From: Stichopus chloronotus
Lineage: Eukaryota > Echinodermata > Holothuroidea > Aspidochirotida > Stichopodidae
Assembly (NCBI GenBank): GCA_021234535.1
Contig: CM037830.1
Coordinates: 32,771,405 to 32,835,404, forward strand
Reading direction: 5' to 3'
DNA length: 64,000 nt
The number at the start of each line of letters is the position of its first letter. Within the stretch, counting starts at the first letter, position 1. The translations under genes were made by a program, and so were the position numbers. Positions 34,301 to 49,300 of this stretch are shown here, piece by piece. The notes under the pieces were generated by a model. That model was not told the origin of the DNA. It did not search any database and saw only the letters and a list, made by a program, of their open reading frames with translations.

Positions 34301-37300
34301 CCTTTAACCTCCAACAAAAATTGCAGACCTTTTTTTTAACTGAGTGGTGCAGGTTCATATGACATATGGATGTCCAAGCTTTCCTTCTTGAGATATCAAG
34401 TTCATAAGGTTTTCACAATGTGACACCTGTTGACCTCAAATGACATTTGACCTCCACCACACAAGTCAACAGGGTTATTTTACGGTATTTTTATCAACAT
34501 AGGCTAAAGAAAAAAATCTTCCTGTATTTCAGTGAGAAAACTTCTGTAAAAGCTTTGTATCTTTGAATTTATCTTTCTTGTTGTTTTCCCTTTTTTGGTA
34601 TTTAATTGAAGACTGAAGTAAGCTGAGACTTTGTGACTGTAAGCTAACTCAGGTTGGTGCAAGTTTGCAATTGTAACTTGTAGCCTAGTGGTAACATGAG
34701 TCCATCCATTAACAATCCTTTTCTCCTGGTAAAGTTTTTCTCATTACTACCTATCCTCCTGGTTAAGTCTTTCTCACAACTACCTATCCTCTTTTAAAGT
34801 CATAGACTCACTGGATCTGTTTGATCTGGCGGGTGGTGGCTGACGTTTCTTTTCTTGCTGGATGGCAGCGATGCCTCCGTTCTGATCGATGAATTCTTTG
34901 ATGAAGTTGACGGTCGCCATGTCCTTGAGCGAATCTTCGTCGATTCCGAGGTTCTTGCACCAGTTTTTCAATTCATCCTCCTCCCCGACCTAACCAAACA
35001 GGGCAAAAAAAAAAAACCAAAACACTCTAAATGATGGACTGGCTGATATTTCTGTGTTGAGCATGATCCTTACGTAAATCACTCTGTGGAAACTTCAAGC
35101 AAATTCTAGCAAATTAAAATTTGAGACATTCAATTTTGATTACTTGAGGATTCTGCTAGAGCAAGTTTTGAATTGATAATGTAAACAGGATGGGAAAACT
35201 GAGACAATCTTTTTGAAAAACAGAATCCTACTTCAAGGGGAAACCAGGATTTGACTGAGAAAATTCACCTTTAGTTGATTTTCTTTCTAAACTGATTGTT
35301 CACCGAAATATGGAGACCTTGGGGAGGTGTTTGAAGGTAGAAGAAATGGTTATTATTGGGTTAATTACTGTTGAATGGGAACTCTAAACATTTGTCGGGT
35401 ACAACAAATAAACGTTCATGTACAAGACAAGACAGCCTCCTCTATAAGATGACCAATCACAGCGTAAGACTGAGATGACGTTATATGAATAAACATAACC
35501 GAATGTTTACAGTTTCCATGCTATTAACGCATTGTGCAATGCTAAGTAAACAAGAATTCAGTGATAGTTGATGATACATACAGCACACGTAGGCTACATA
35601 TGAAACTGTTCAGCCACACCTCCTCATACCTTGAAAAGGTGATATTATTGAATATTCATATTTGATTCGATGAATATGGATGTTACAGACTTTCAGAGTT
35701 CTTCACCGATTTTTTTCGAATTTGACTCGTTTCTCAAAATTGTCCACATGTTTTGAGGTAATCTTGATCATATTTGTTAGTTATAACTCACTGTATGACA
35801 CCGGTGGGGAATTGCAGTGAAATAAATTGTGAAAATAAACCCTGATTTCCCCTTTAAATCTTGGGGATGTCAGAGAACATTTTCAATCACTTACAATGAA
35901 AGGAAATGCACTGAAGGTCTGGTATCCTTTTTCAAACATGGAGAAAATTATCCAAATCACATAGACTCATGATATCAAACTCCCTCGCATTTGTAGCATT
36001 TGTGGAAGAAAACTGTTTTGATATTAGGTTTTGGAAAGTGACAACACTCTTGCACCAGAATGGTGTACAACAGAAGACCCTTAAATTCTGAGTAATTCTG
36101 AATTTCTGAGTAACTTTCTAGATTCCATTCTCAAATTTGTCAGGATGGAACACTTTCAGTTTGTGCTCAGTAACTGCAGTCCAGCATTGGATCCTCTAAT
36201 ACAGGCTTCCTCAAATGGCGGCACATGTGCCACTTGTGGTGTCCGATGTGGTTTGTCGTTTCACAAAGAAAATCACTGGAAAAATATTGAAACTATTTTG
36301 GAACCTACTTTTGGAGACATATAGTTTATTCCACAAGGGCCATCACAACTGAGATAAATGTCCAAAAACTTGGCCAATTTGTGGAAAATTTGGCTTGGAA
36401 AGTGAACAAACTTTGCACCACTTTGCACCTTACCCATTTCTGAAACACCAAAAAAATCAAGGTTATAAGGGGGGGACTTCCTAAATCTGCTAACCACCGC
36501 ATAAACGACCACTAATGCCAGCACACTACAAAAATCATAATTTTGCACTCATATCACACTTACTCTGAGTGCAAATTACAAGTCATTAACTACATGAGAC
36601 TGATTTATTTTGTTGACCTTTCACCTTTTGGCAATTTAATCACCGAACCTCAGACATCGACTGACAACTTCCGACAATTCAAGAGTTTGGGAATTTAAGA
36701 AAAATGAGTCGAGGAAGAGGAAATCCCTCTGGCAGTCAATGGCCATGATCTCATTCAGGAGACTGCAGTCCCTCGTCTTTAGACCGAACAATTCTTGACG
36801 ATATAACCAAATTCTCACAATTACCAGTTGGATGTGATCAAATTACCTCAAAATAGCACTAAAGAAATGACAGAGACTAACTTTCCTGTTTCCGTCCAAT
36901 ATTGGAACAAGAAAAAAAAGTGAGGGAAGGACTGGCTCTGAACTAGAATCTTCACAGAAATTGATACACGCAATGCACTACAGCTACCTTTATACGAAAT
37001 GTCAGCTTTAAGGTGTGTAAGACCCAGGAAATGTCCAATTACCTGCCAATTTCCTGTGGGGTCCCAGCCAACGTGTCCAACATGCCTGCAGATAGAAGAC
37101 AAAGAACAGCATACAGTAAGAAAAAAAAAAACAATCGACAAAGAGAATCGAAAAACGTTTGGCAGGATGGTGCAGATGTATTGCATGGGCACAGTGCGAC
37201 TGAATAATTATGCGGGGTGAAGCGGGAAACCATACAGTAGAGGGGATTCCGCAGCCAAATCGCCAAAACTGGTGGGTGTGCTGGAATGGCCACAAAGCAT

Positions 37301-40300
37301 GGAAATGTGAACGACGCATTTTGCTCTGAGGTATGCTCTGAGGTATCTGCAATTGTACAAAGGATTGCATTGTTCTTAACAAGGTGCACAACAATACTGC
37401 ATCTCCCATAAACCTGGCCAAACGAGACTCATCAAACAAATCTTTCTTTTTGGGATGATTTGTTGCTCTGTCTCCCACAACGAAAAAGGATGGAAACAAA
37501 ACAGCACTTGAACTTTGACACGATTTTGAAATCATTGACAGAAATGATAGGATCTGTCATTCCTAAAGACCAAATTTTAAAACTGTTAACTCAGTTTGTA
37601 CAGATTGCATGTATTCTGTCAGCATCTCTTGTCTGCAGTTGACCTACAAGATGTTCCAGCAAGTATATCCCGTATACTGGCCCAAGTGCCATGAAAGGAT
37701 TGTGTGCACTTGTCCACACACTGTTAGACATCCTTCCTGTTGTCAAAAGAGGTGCAATTTATAGATATTTATTTATCTCAGTGGTTGTATGAAAAGGTAC
37801 CATATCAGTCTATTGTACCGATTCACATTTTTGTCAAGTTAGCGAATTGTAAACATAGATGTTTGTTTCCTAAAATGAATGAGGACAAGAAAAGGAATAG
37901 AGCAGTGGTTGAAACAAACTTGTCAACACTTCAAATGAGTACAAATGTTACTGAGATATTCTAGTGACCAGAGTTACTGACTGCACACATTGCAGAGAGA
38001 ACATTCTGAAAGGTTTGTTAGATCATTGTGGAAAGTCCTGCACCAATAGTATGCATTGATCATAGATTTTTTTTTCAAGAGCAGTACTGCATACATCACA
38101 TGCATGCTGTCAAAACTTCCTCATTTCTCCTTGTCGACTGCAGACGATCTCTAACATTACTTGTACGTGATGCAGCATCCAGCATCAATGCATTGCAACA
38201 CATGAAAAAGACGTTCGATCATTTCACGGAACTTCACTTCCTCTGATGACTTTCATTATCCACTCCATCAACTACATGATTCCACTTTACTTTGTAGGAG
38301 GAAGTCACTCTACTGTGAGGTACTTCTACGATAACATGCATGCCAGTGTTGCTCAGTCAAAGGTTTTAAAGTTGTCACTTGCATGAATATGTTTGGAACA
38401 TTCCTGGGGGCACAACTGATATCATATATAAATAAAAGAAAGAAAAAAAATAACAAAAGGCCCGACACAAAGATCTGCGTGTACTGAGGAATAGGCTTAA
38501 GACTTCTCTCCACCGTCGGATATGACTGTCACAATATTCAAGGTGGACAGTGTGAAACATTTGTATGACTTAACTCACTGTATTCAAAAAGGATGATACA
38601 CTGGTTTTCACACTGGTTTAAAAGCAACTGATTGGACTTACCAAAGAATCATTGCGACTAACTGGTGAGCGATCAATTACGCCTGCCACGACTATGATTA
38701 AGTTCTATCCACAAAATCTTGGATGGTCTTTGCAATGCATAAGCAAACTTTGAAATTTCAAACAAAGCAAATCATTGTTCTGCCTACATAACACAATGCA
38801 TTGAATAATACAGCTTTTGGCACATGCCCATAGTTGAATGTCCTCAAGAACGTTAAACAGCAGCCCTGTATAATAATGTACGTAACTCAGGAAGTCTTTG
38901 AATATGGTGTTATTTCTGTGACTGAGTGACCTTTGTGTAAAGTACCAAATATTTTGGAAAGAACTACCCCTGTAAAGGCAAAGGCCTAGACAAGGCTCTC
39001 TACAGTATCAGTGATGAGAAAATTTTTTCTTTTGTTTACACTGAGTGCACAATCAATCTTCAAAGTCTCTGATCACTTTGTCATAAATCTGGCTCGCAGA
39101 GAGCCTTTTTGACATTGAATCGCAAGTGAATTGGACTATGTTTTGACTGTTTAATGCATGTCATCCTGTGTTGGAGTCTCTTTAATATCAACAATTTTCA
39201 ATCGCCTCGAGAGGTTGAGCCAACAGTTTCTGAGTGGGTAACATCATGTACCGTAGGCAACAGGACTACCATTAGTAATGAAACATGCACAGCGTAAGTT
39301 TATCATTCAGTTTATGTGAGACCATACCAGGTTATTTTTCATCATCAAGGTTTTGTGCTGGGAAAACTAGTGGGGAGGTATGAGCTATTTTACATTTCAT
39401 TTGTTTTGATACACAGACTGCAAGTCTCAACCACAAGGGCAAGTCACGAGGGATAAATGTGCTACAATCACAACACCAGTTGGTGGGGAAGGTATCGTAG
39501 GGCCCAATACCCTATCTTTCCTCATACATGCAAAGGACATGGACCTCCTGTTCATTTACTAGTGGCATAACTAAGTTCTACACATCTCTACCCACTTGAG
39601 ATTCTTGATGTCACCCTTTGAGTATGGTAACACTTTCTGTACATCGCGCTAACTGCAAATTCACGTTTGCAAGTGTTTAATTTCCCTCAATCAGGAAATA
39701 AACACAGGAATCCAGTTTCATTTAGATCAGAAAATTAATGCCCACTTTCAACAACGGTTCTAAAAATGAGAGACAATTCTCGGGCTTGAACAACTTCCTG
39801 TACTCATGAAATGATGAACATGTTTGCCAACATGTCTGCATAGGATTGAATAACATGTCTGCCATTTGATTTCCATCTTTCAAAACTCTGTTAGCATGAT
39901 ACAATAAACATAGGCATATGAAATGATTTTAGTTTTGCCAATGCAATATGAACAAGTGAGATTTTTAATCAATATAAGTTCTGACAGTGCTTTGGAAAGC
40001 ATCTATACCCAAAGAAGGCTATCCTGCCTATCCCCACTGAAAGCAGAAAAATGGATAAGAAAATATTCACTTTGCTTTGCAGCATACAGTACGTTCTTCA
40101 AACGCTGCATAGAATGAGTTCCGACGTAACAGATTTTTGCGAGTGATGACTAACAGCATGACGTACAACCTTTCAAAGAGATTTACAAAAGCTAAAAGAA
40201 AGTAGTGAGAAAATCCATCCAGCAGGATATGACTAAGTAATTTGTAAAACAAAACAAAAAATTAAAGTAATGCTTACTGCAGTCACAGGGCGTACTGTCC

Positions 40301-43300
40301 ACATAGATCAAAGTACAATATGTTGAAAGCATTGTACTCTATTTGGAAAACTTTCTAACACTAGTTTGGGGGAAAACTGGATTGCAAGTTCCTTTGTTTC
40401 ACTGAGTGGTGATCAGTTATAAACAAAGAACTAGCGCAGCAATGCAGCTGTAGCTCACACAATTGAACTGAGGGTTACAGCCCTATGTTCTGACACACTT
40501 TTGTTCCCACACCCCATGTTCTGACACTCATATGTTACAACACATTCATTACATCAGGCACCATTTTGGGTCCCAGCTATTATGCTCGGCAGAGTAATGA
40601 CGCATTGATCAGCCGCTGCTGTCAGAATTTAAGTGCACATGTCGAAATATAAGTGTGTCGGAACATAGGGGTGTCGAAATTTATGGCAGTCACTGAACTA
40701 AGTAGAGGTAATCTTTGTTTGCAGCATTGCAAAATGAAAGTACAGTACTTGGAAGGTGACAAAATTTTACATACAAAAGTATCTAGTTGACACACTATCA
40801 AGCTGATGACAGTGTCATGTGCCAGTGTGGTATATTGATTTTGACATGTGATGTTGAAAAATGGCATTAGGTGTACCAGCTACTGTATGGTCTGTAGAGA
40901 AGTTTAAAACTCCTTTCCTCTGTGTGATATGTAAGGATGCAATGGATAATGTTCAGATCCTGTCAGAGCTTTGTTTTGAGAGGTGATTAGTTATAAACAA
41001 AGAAAAATGGTACAGTAATATTCTAGAGAGGAAAAAATGAAAGAAATGCAATAGTGTTTTTAATAGGTTTGAAAAGAAATTAAACAAGGGTCTAAGAATA
41101 GCAGCTTATTGTTACACTAAAGTAAAAGTGAAACTAAGAAACCCACAAGATCCGTTCGATTCAATGAACTCTACACCACATGAACTCTGCAAACACATAC
41201 GTCCAGGGAAGGTAGGAGAAATTCTGCAAATGACAACCTACAGCAACATCATTGCAACTTGTAAAGCCACCTGGAAAAAAAGCCAACTTCTCTAATTCTG
41301 ACACATTTCTGGTGCAAAGTGCATTCATTCTCTTATGATGCTATTCCATTAAAACTCTAAAAAGGTAAAAGAAATCATACTTACAAGAAATTTGAGGGGC
41401 GAGAAATATCTGCTTTGGTCAGCTTCTTGTTATCCTTCTTCTTGTTGCCTTTTTCCTTCTTTGTGCTCGGGGCTAGCAGAGAGGGCAGAACAACAGAATT
41501 AGAAATATCGCGGCAAGTCGCCATCATAGACTCTACACTCAACATTTTGCTAGTCCACACCCACCGGGATAACGGCTATCACAAAATAATTTGTCACAGC
41601 AGACCCCTCCTTTCTCTCCAGCAGTGATGGCATTCGCTCCCGCGATGTCACTAGATGTCAAAAGGTTGTGATATCACTACATCCTTAATGCCTCACAACA
41701 TCTTATTGGTGCCCATAATATGTCATTTACAACAGTGAACCTTTCCAAAAAATTGGTCTTCAAGTAGTCAGACTTAGCTAAGGATTGCCGAATGACCGAA
41801 ACTGGGTCAAACAGTGACACTAGATGTACGCTTCTGTAAGCTTTCGTCAGTTCCCGCCAGAATGACGTGCTCACAATAATCAAGTTTTCTTGACAAACTG
41901 GGAAGCATTTCCTGAGCGATGGCCCAGTCGCTTACCTTTCCAATCACAGGTACCAAATCAAGGACATGAAACGACAGCCAAGAACGACAGACATGGCCAA
42001 ATAACATCTGCTAGCTTCAAACAGGAAGTTAAGGGTACATTGTATCATGCCCACATTCTAGTTCTTATGACATCATTTGGCTTAATCAGACCGAAAGGTT
42101 GGCAAGTCACTAACACCCGTTTAATACGAGGGTGAATTGACAGCATCTCTACAGTAATTCTAGTACACCATAATGCCAACTGCCTGAAGAATGAAACAGA
42201 TAATACAATAAAACTTCCTCTGGGCTTTGACTTTTGCCCAACTTGTGTGCATGACTTTGCATGACCTCAGTCTGAATATTGACATACTTAAAGCAGGAAT
42301 TTCACTAATTACAGTGTTATTCCATTACAGTAGAAATGTTATTCCATTACAGTGGAAAGTACACTGATTCTGCTTTTTTCAGCTAAATTCTTATGTAAAC
42401 TTGAGATGTGGTTTTTCATGCAGGAATTCCACATATGTACCACAGGATCCTGTTCTGCTAAAATTACTGTTTGGACTAAATTTGGCAATTGTTTTATTTA
42501 TTTTCTGACAAAAAGACCAAGATACCGTAGTTTTCATAGCTTTTAATGACTGGAAGAAGTAGAGCCAGTCCTTTTGTGCACTTTTGAAAGTGCAGGAACA
42601 GCAGCACAACCTGCTTTCAACTTTTCCAAATGTCACAAGCTTGATATTTCATCACTGAACCTGAAGCCTCAGGTTGCCATTGTGTTCCCGCTTTGCCTTG
42701 GAACTATTCTTGAGTAAATTAAAACTGCATTGAGAATCGCATTAAGAGGTATAACTACAGTAAAACCTCATTTATCTGAACACGTCCAAACCAAACGTTG
42801 TTCGGAAAATGGCAAAGTTTGAATAAACAGGGTTTCACATATACCCCTTATTTGCTATCCCAGGTGTAGCATGCACTTATTAATAAAGTGAAATTAACCA
42901 CTACTATGTTGTCTCCATGTATTTTCTTTCTTTACTTTTTTTGAAGATTCAAACTCTTTCATGTTTTTTTTTGTTTTAGATTGGACTGGAAGGACATTTT
43001 AAATAGGGGCAATGAATGTCCATTTGGGTTGCGCTACTTTGCTCAACGTTAGGATAACACATAGCCTACACAGAATCCTCATGTTACAAACCAAAAAGCA
43101 AGAGTACATTTCCAAAACTTTTCGCGATAAAATAACCACATATAATTAAAAATTTACCTCTACAAACTGGATATATGCTGGCCGGCATGGAACATTTAAA
43201 GGGAGATTTAAAGTGAGAAGCATGCCAATTGACAACCACCACTGTCTAACCGCTAATACCGTTAATGAGGTTATCATCTCTCTTATAACACCCTGGAATT

Positions 43301-46300
43301 TCTTCTACACAGTTGTTAATTTAAATTTTGCATTGATAAGAGTGAAAAGAATGGCTGCTCAGCTGCGCTAACAAAAGATGAGCTTTGTCTGAATAGCCTA
43401 GGCTTAGTGCACTGCGGTAGGCGATTGACTTAATGATCCTATTGTGACTCTACATGGACGACGCAGAAACAAAGAAGTAAAGAATTGGGCTAATTCTGTA
43501 ACTTTGATGGTTGAGACTGGTCGTAGAGATAAACAAACAATAGTCGTGTTTTACTGCAATAAAAATCGATACAGATTGAAAGAGTAAAACAGAGAGACAA
43601 AATGTTGTCAAAACTAACCATGCTAAAATTTCACAGAGCTTGTGTAGGATGACAGTTTTGTGCAATCGAACAGCCAGTTCAGATAAACAGGGTTTTACTC
43701 TACTATATACTTTTGGCACTCCTAAAATTCCAAATAACCACCAACCCCAATCCCTATCTTTCTTCTCCTTGCTGCAAACTTACCAACCTCTAGACTGGCA
43801 ATAACTTAGGATTCTCGCAAGAAAACCTGAAAATCACATTTTAAACCTTGATGACTTTAAAAGTTCATAACTGTTGCAAAAAATGTTTTCTAAACTAAAA
43901 AGATATAGATTTTTTTCTTTAACATCTTTGCCACATAAGTCACCCTTCTGAGAACAATACAACTGCAATCCAAAAATGACTTGAACCAGGAATGGATTGG
44001 ATTGATCTTGGTCTAACTAGGGAACATCTAGCATTATATCAACATGATTTTCAAAGTGAGAAACTGGCAATTTCACCGTGAGATGTGTCAAGAAACCGTG
44101 AGACTCAAGGTGAAACCGTGAGACTCATGGTGAAATCGCGAGACTCAAGGTGAAACAGTTGGAGTTGGTAAGTCTGTTCCTGCCTCTTGATTACAAGACG
44201 GAAATTGTGGAGGCTACAGTACTCTTACCAGGTATATTTGTCTGTACAGGAGGGGGACTTCCTGGCAGTGGCCTTGAGGTTCTTCTGTTAGGGTCGCCGC
44301 CACCTGGTGCTGATGGTGCCTGTCTGCGTCTCTGCTCTGATTATCAGAAAGAGGATGAGAGGTACAGTATTGGTATCAAACTATTTTCGTACATGCAACA
44401 TCAACAGTTACCTCTCATGATGTCATAATGAAAATAGTTGCTGCTTTTCTGTTTTCTCAGGACTGTGTTGTTAACATTCTTTTTCATGAACAATGACAAA
44501 CTAATATGCATCGATGGTGTGAAACAAAATCACATTGTCAGGAGGTTCACAAATGTCAGGCTTACAGTATACCTACCTCTTCTCTGTGCCTTTTTGTGAA
44601 GTTTTTCCAGTACCACATTTTTGAAATTCCCAGCTTCTTCATCGGAGGAAAAGTTCATACCAACCCAAAATTCCTGAAAGGAAAAGAACAATCGACATGA
44701 AAATGTGAATCATTCTTATGTGTACCATAAATGTATCTCTCTCCCCAGTGACTGACAGAAGAGGAGAAAGGAGGGAACTTGTGGGTAGGGGGTACACAAA
44801 ACAAATGTGCATTTAAAGGGAAATAGGGCATTTAGAACATATACCACCATGGCATACGAAGAAAATAGCCTTAAGCACTGTTAAACCATTCAGCCTCATC
44901 AATAAACATCTGCAAAAGCTGAATAACGGAAGATGCATCGTTTGAATTTTGAAAAGTTTGGGTGAACAAATTATCAATGAGCAACAAATAACTGAATTTC
45001 TATCTGTGAGAAACTCAGTTCTTGAAAAGAAGGCTACTGCCCTTCCTTATTTTGAATAACCTATCATTCTATGCCCACAAACATTGGTTTTGTTTTACGT
45101 GAAACAAACGCCTTATTTCCCTTTAAGACAAACACTCGTTGGTTCACAACAGTCACCATCATGTGTTAGTTGTTGATGCAAACACAAAACCAAATGGCAT
45201 ATAACCGCTGGAACGAATGTTCTACAAAGGGATAGAGTTCCAGCCAGATCCCACGAGTAAGAGAAAGATTTTGCACACAGAGCTGCAAATGCAGAATTAT
45301 CGAACAAGCAAAGAATACTACTTCATATGCTATTGAAGTTCCAGGGTGAAACAAATATAAATACACATCGAACAGTTTACCATCGCTCAATGTCTAATGG
45401 CAGTTTTCGGTTTCTATTATCACAAGACATTTAAAAGAACACATACTCACATCAGAGGCAAAGTAATGGAAGAAAGAACACTGGCTCTCGTATTTGAGGT
45501 TATTATAAATCTCATGTTCCCAGATCAATTTCTGCTCCTGTAAGAAAGAGAAATAGGTCCCATTACATTAAAATGCAACTTTAACTCAAAATTCTCATCT
45601 GGACTTATCTGTTCCTTTGTCACCATCTGATATAATTTATCCTAGGATCAAATCAATTCTCGTGAAAGCAAACCCACAGTAACCCTACAATACTGTGCAG
45701 CAGTCTGTCTCATTCCAAAGTGAATGCACTTTGGATGCGGTACAGTACGCCCAGTTGAGGCATACTGTATGGACAGAGAATGATAGTGCTAATGTAGAAG
45801 GAAGTACAGTACAGTAAAAGAAGTTTTTGTGCACAGCAGAAAGCCAGTTGATATTGTACAATTACTTGACAGAAGGACATTCAAGGCACTGACTTACTGT
45901 AAGTCAGTTGGTCGTGTGGACAAGAATACTGTACTTCCAGATCATAACTTGAACAAGTTTTGGGGAAGAAAACATCAAAATCTATCAAAGCATGCAGGGG
46001 CAGGTGAGTGAATGTTTATCACCTCGAAGTCCGTGGGAAAACAACGAACTTCTGGGAGACCCAGAGTAGTTTTTTGTACAGTACAGTTCAAGTGGTTTTA
46101 CAATGGCTGCAATAGTTCACAGTTCATACGGTATTGTACAGAACTGTACAAGTAGAGTACCGGGATAACTTTCATCCACTTTCAGTGGCTATTAATTGCG
46201 TCAACATGCAGAAACCATGGGGCTTTGACAGCTTTCCACATGTCTTTGACCTGATCTGATCCACTGTAGAAATTAAGGCTTCCAAAAATGCAAATTTCCA

Positions 46301-49300
46301 TACTGAATATAGTGAATATTCATGAATTACTTTCAATGCAACACTCTACAGTAATATAAGCCAGATTTAGCCAGATGTTGAATATGACTATTTAATGACT
46401 CTTCACTACTGTACTGTATGTCTCCTCACTGGACAAATAAAAACCCTCTCAGTCAGGGTTGCAGCAAGACAGATTGGAGATGTGCTTGTTTTGAAAAAGG
46501 CAGCGGCTAATTTGTGGAGCCTGGCGAGCGAAGCAAGCCCAAGGCCATTTTTTTTTTTTACTCTGACAACAGTATTGGTCAATACAATGTTCTAGTAGTG
46601 GTCAGTATTTGTATTTTGTCTCTCTCTCTCTGGTGACTGTGCATACATAAAATATCATCCACAGATGGGCAACAATGTAATTCCTCCTATCACAGACGTA
46701 AATTATGGCTTATCATGGTGCGATATCAAATGTGATTCGGAGGGAGTTTCCGGTGGGGGAATGAAGCAACCAATCAGCAAAGACAGTATGCATCTTGTGA
46801 TCAGAAATGAACTGAAGACTCACCCAAAGGTCGTAGACTCGTATGAAGAAGGAACGCTTCACGTTGTCCTTGATGAAACAGGCCACCCCACAACATTTCT
46901 TGTGCCACTGTGAAGGACTTGGATAACTTTCATAAACCTGGACTACAGCTGCTGCCTGAGACTGGAGGCGTAAAAGCAAAAAAAAAACTCACAATAACGA
47001 GTTCTTTCTTGAACTACTGTAAACAGCTCATGCAACAGTTAAGCAATTCTCTTGCATACTATACATGTACAGTAGAGCACCGGCTGGTGCGCAGTACAGT
47101 ATTTGAAGTCAAGTGCTGACATCATACCTGGAAACAAATGGATCAAACTGCTGTGTACCAACCAGTGAAACTACTGTATGTGAGCATGTCATGGAAACTT
47201 GGATCTGGGAGACTGCCAGCAAATAACAGGCTGGTGGAAATGCCCCAGCAACCCTCATACTAGTGTGGATCAACGTTAGCAATAGCTGATATATATATTG
47301 TACGTATATCTCTCTGAAGTAACGTTGTCTTCTGCCAAGGTCACACATTAATCTGTCTTTTGTATCCTTCTTGGCACATCTACCAGGCATACTGTACATG
47401 AAATTATACAGTAAACCTAGCATACAGTGTATGGCATTTGTCATTTGCTACTGTACAGTCTGCAGAGGGTCTAGGAGATGTCCCACCTCCCACAGCACTG
47501 CCAGTCCTCGGGGAAGAAAGATTTTCTATCTTTTGTCCCTTGGTGTGGCATGTGACATTCTATCATTGAAGTTGTACGTCAAAACATGAAAAAGATATGC
47601 ATGGCTTTTTTAGAAAACTTCTGAAAATGTCTCATCTAGCTGTCAAAAAAAAAACTAGACTTAAGCTTCTTCAGCTCTGTTCATACAGTATTTCCATCCA
47701 CTAACTATTCCTCTGTTTTGATATGCCAGTCTGTATGTTTACTCTTAAGATATAACCAGTTGTTTTGATCTATGAGATGGGTCCTGACTTGAACGTCCGC
47801 AACAAACTTGGCATCAGAGCATTGTTTTACGAAATCATTTTCAGGGTGTTTTAGAGGGTGTGAATAATGGTTACTCTGATACTAACTGGAGTTGGATGTA
47901 CCACACAAAGGTGAAAGGGGGCCCAAGCCGTACTACTACTTATAAATTGAAACTCTTAATCGAATCAGAGAGCACCTGATAGGATAAGGATAATTAAACT
48001 TTCAGTTGACTCTTCTAAAGGCTTCTAAAGCAACAGATCCCTCTTAAGGCAGGCTAGGTTAAATGATATGTTCCAGTGACAGCTTGTGTGTATCTAAAGG
48101 TGTATGCCAATCACATGACCTCTCTGATTATGTGTGGTCTTTACTACACAAGTCTTAAGAAGAAATGAGAACAGAAAAAGATTCATTGATTTACACATTA
48201 CAGCAAATGTTGGATGGTGGTCTAATCCAACTACTGTGCAAGTGCCAATATGAACTACCATAATGTGCCCACCATGAGATTACCTTGGGGCCATGTCAAT
48301 CTTCCCGAGGTTCAATGTCCTCAGGGTTCGATGTAACCAGGTTTAATGTTGTCAGGGTTCAGGAACATCAGACCCTCAACATCGAACCCTTGAAACATCA
48401 CAACTTCGAAACATCAAACCCCAGGAACATTTACAGTGACATTTCCAGGAACACCGCACCTTGGGAATAGCGAACCTTGTGCTAATCTGGAACCATTGAA
48501 ATAATACAAAAGCATGGAACAATGAACCCTGGGAACAATGAACCCTAGGACATCCAGTATACCCTGATTACGTATGGTGGGTGTATCTATTCTACTTTTT
48601 TTTTACAAAGCACAGTACTTCTGAAGGTTGAATAAATCCAGAAATTCAGTGACTTAATTACCGTTTGCAAAGAAAACAGCAAAAACCATTTACTTTTATG
48701 TAGTATGTAAAATGTGGCAGGTTAAAGTCAAACATACAGTGCCACTTGTTTACAGTCAAATGTTCCAATGAGAGAGTCAATTACTCAAAGATAGGGTCAT
48801 TTACACTACACCTTTGTTGTATGTGAAAATCAACCAGATTGGAAAACATAGCACACTGTGCAGGATATTTTTGGGCAGTTCAAGAGTTTACAGACACTTC
48901 TTGTTCCTCAGCTTTGAACGGGGAGAATATTACCGATCACACTAGAAATCTATCATACACTATTATACTGCACGATACACATAGAAATCTTGAAACCCAG
49001 ATCAAGCAGAAAACGTCAGACTCTGGTAAATTTAGGCAAATGGTCATAAAATTTGCTTTTTTAATTGGGCAGAGGTTCACCTTTGCTCTCATTTCTCCGC
49101 AGGGGGTTCCTCCAAGCAAACAGGTAACTTTTTGGCACAACTGCAGAATACACCATGAGACTGAAGTTTCACCTTATAACCGGCTACACAATCACTCACC
49201 ATGAGGTTTAACTGCATATCCTTGTAGACTCCTAAAAATCACATAGGTGAATATCTATTCCTTCTAACCTTTTTACGACAATATGATGAGGAGTCGTTCT

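Noticed and set aside
34681..34700. Second SINE head (tagcctagtggtaac)
   Set aside because: Only an A-box-like word; no B box at the right distance.
37008..37535. 175-codon minus-strand ORF around WASP-B exon 7
   Set aside because: Out of frame with the CRIB exon it contains; a 43-base exon with canonical splice sites explains the conserved part.
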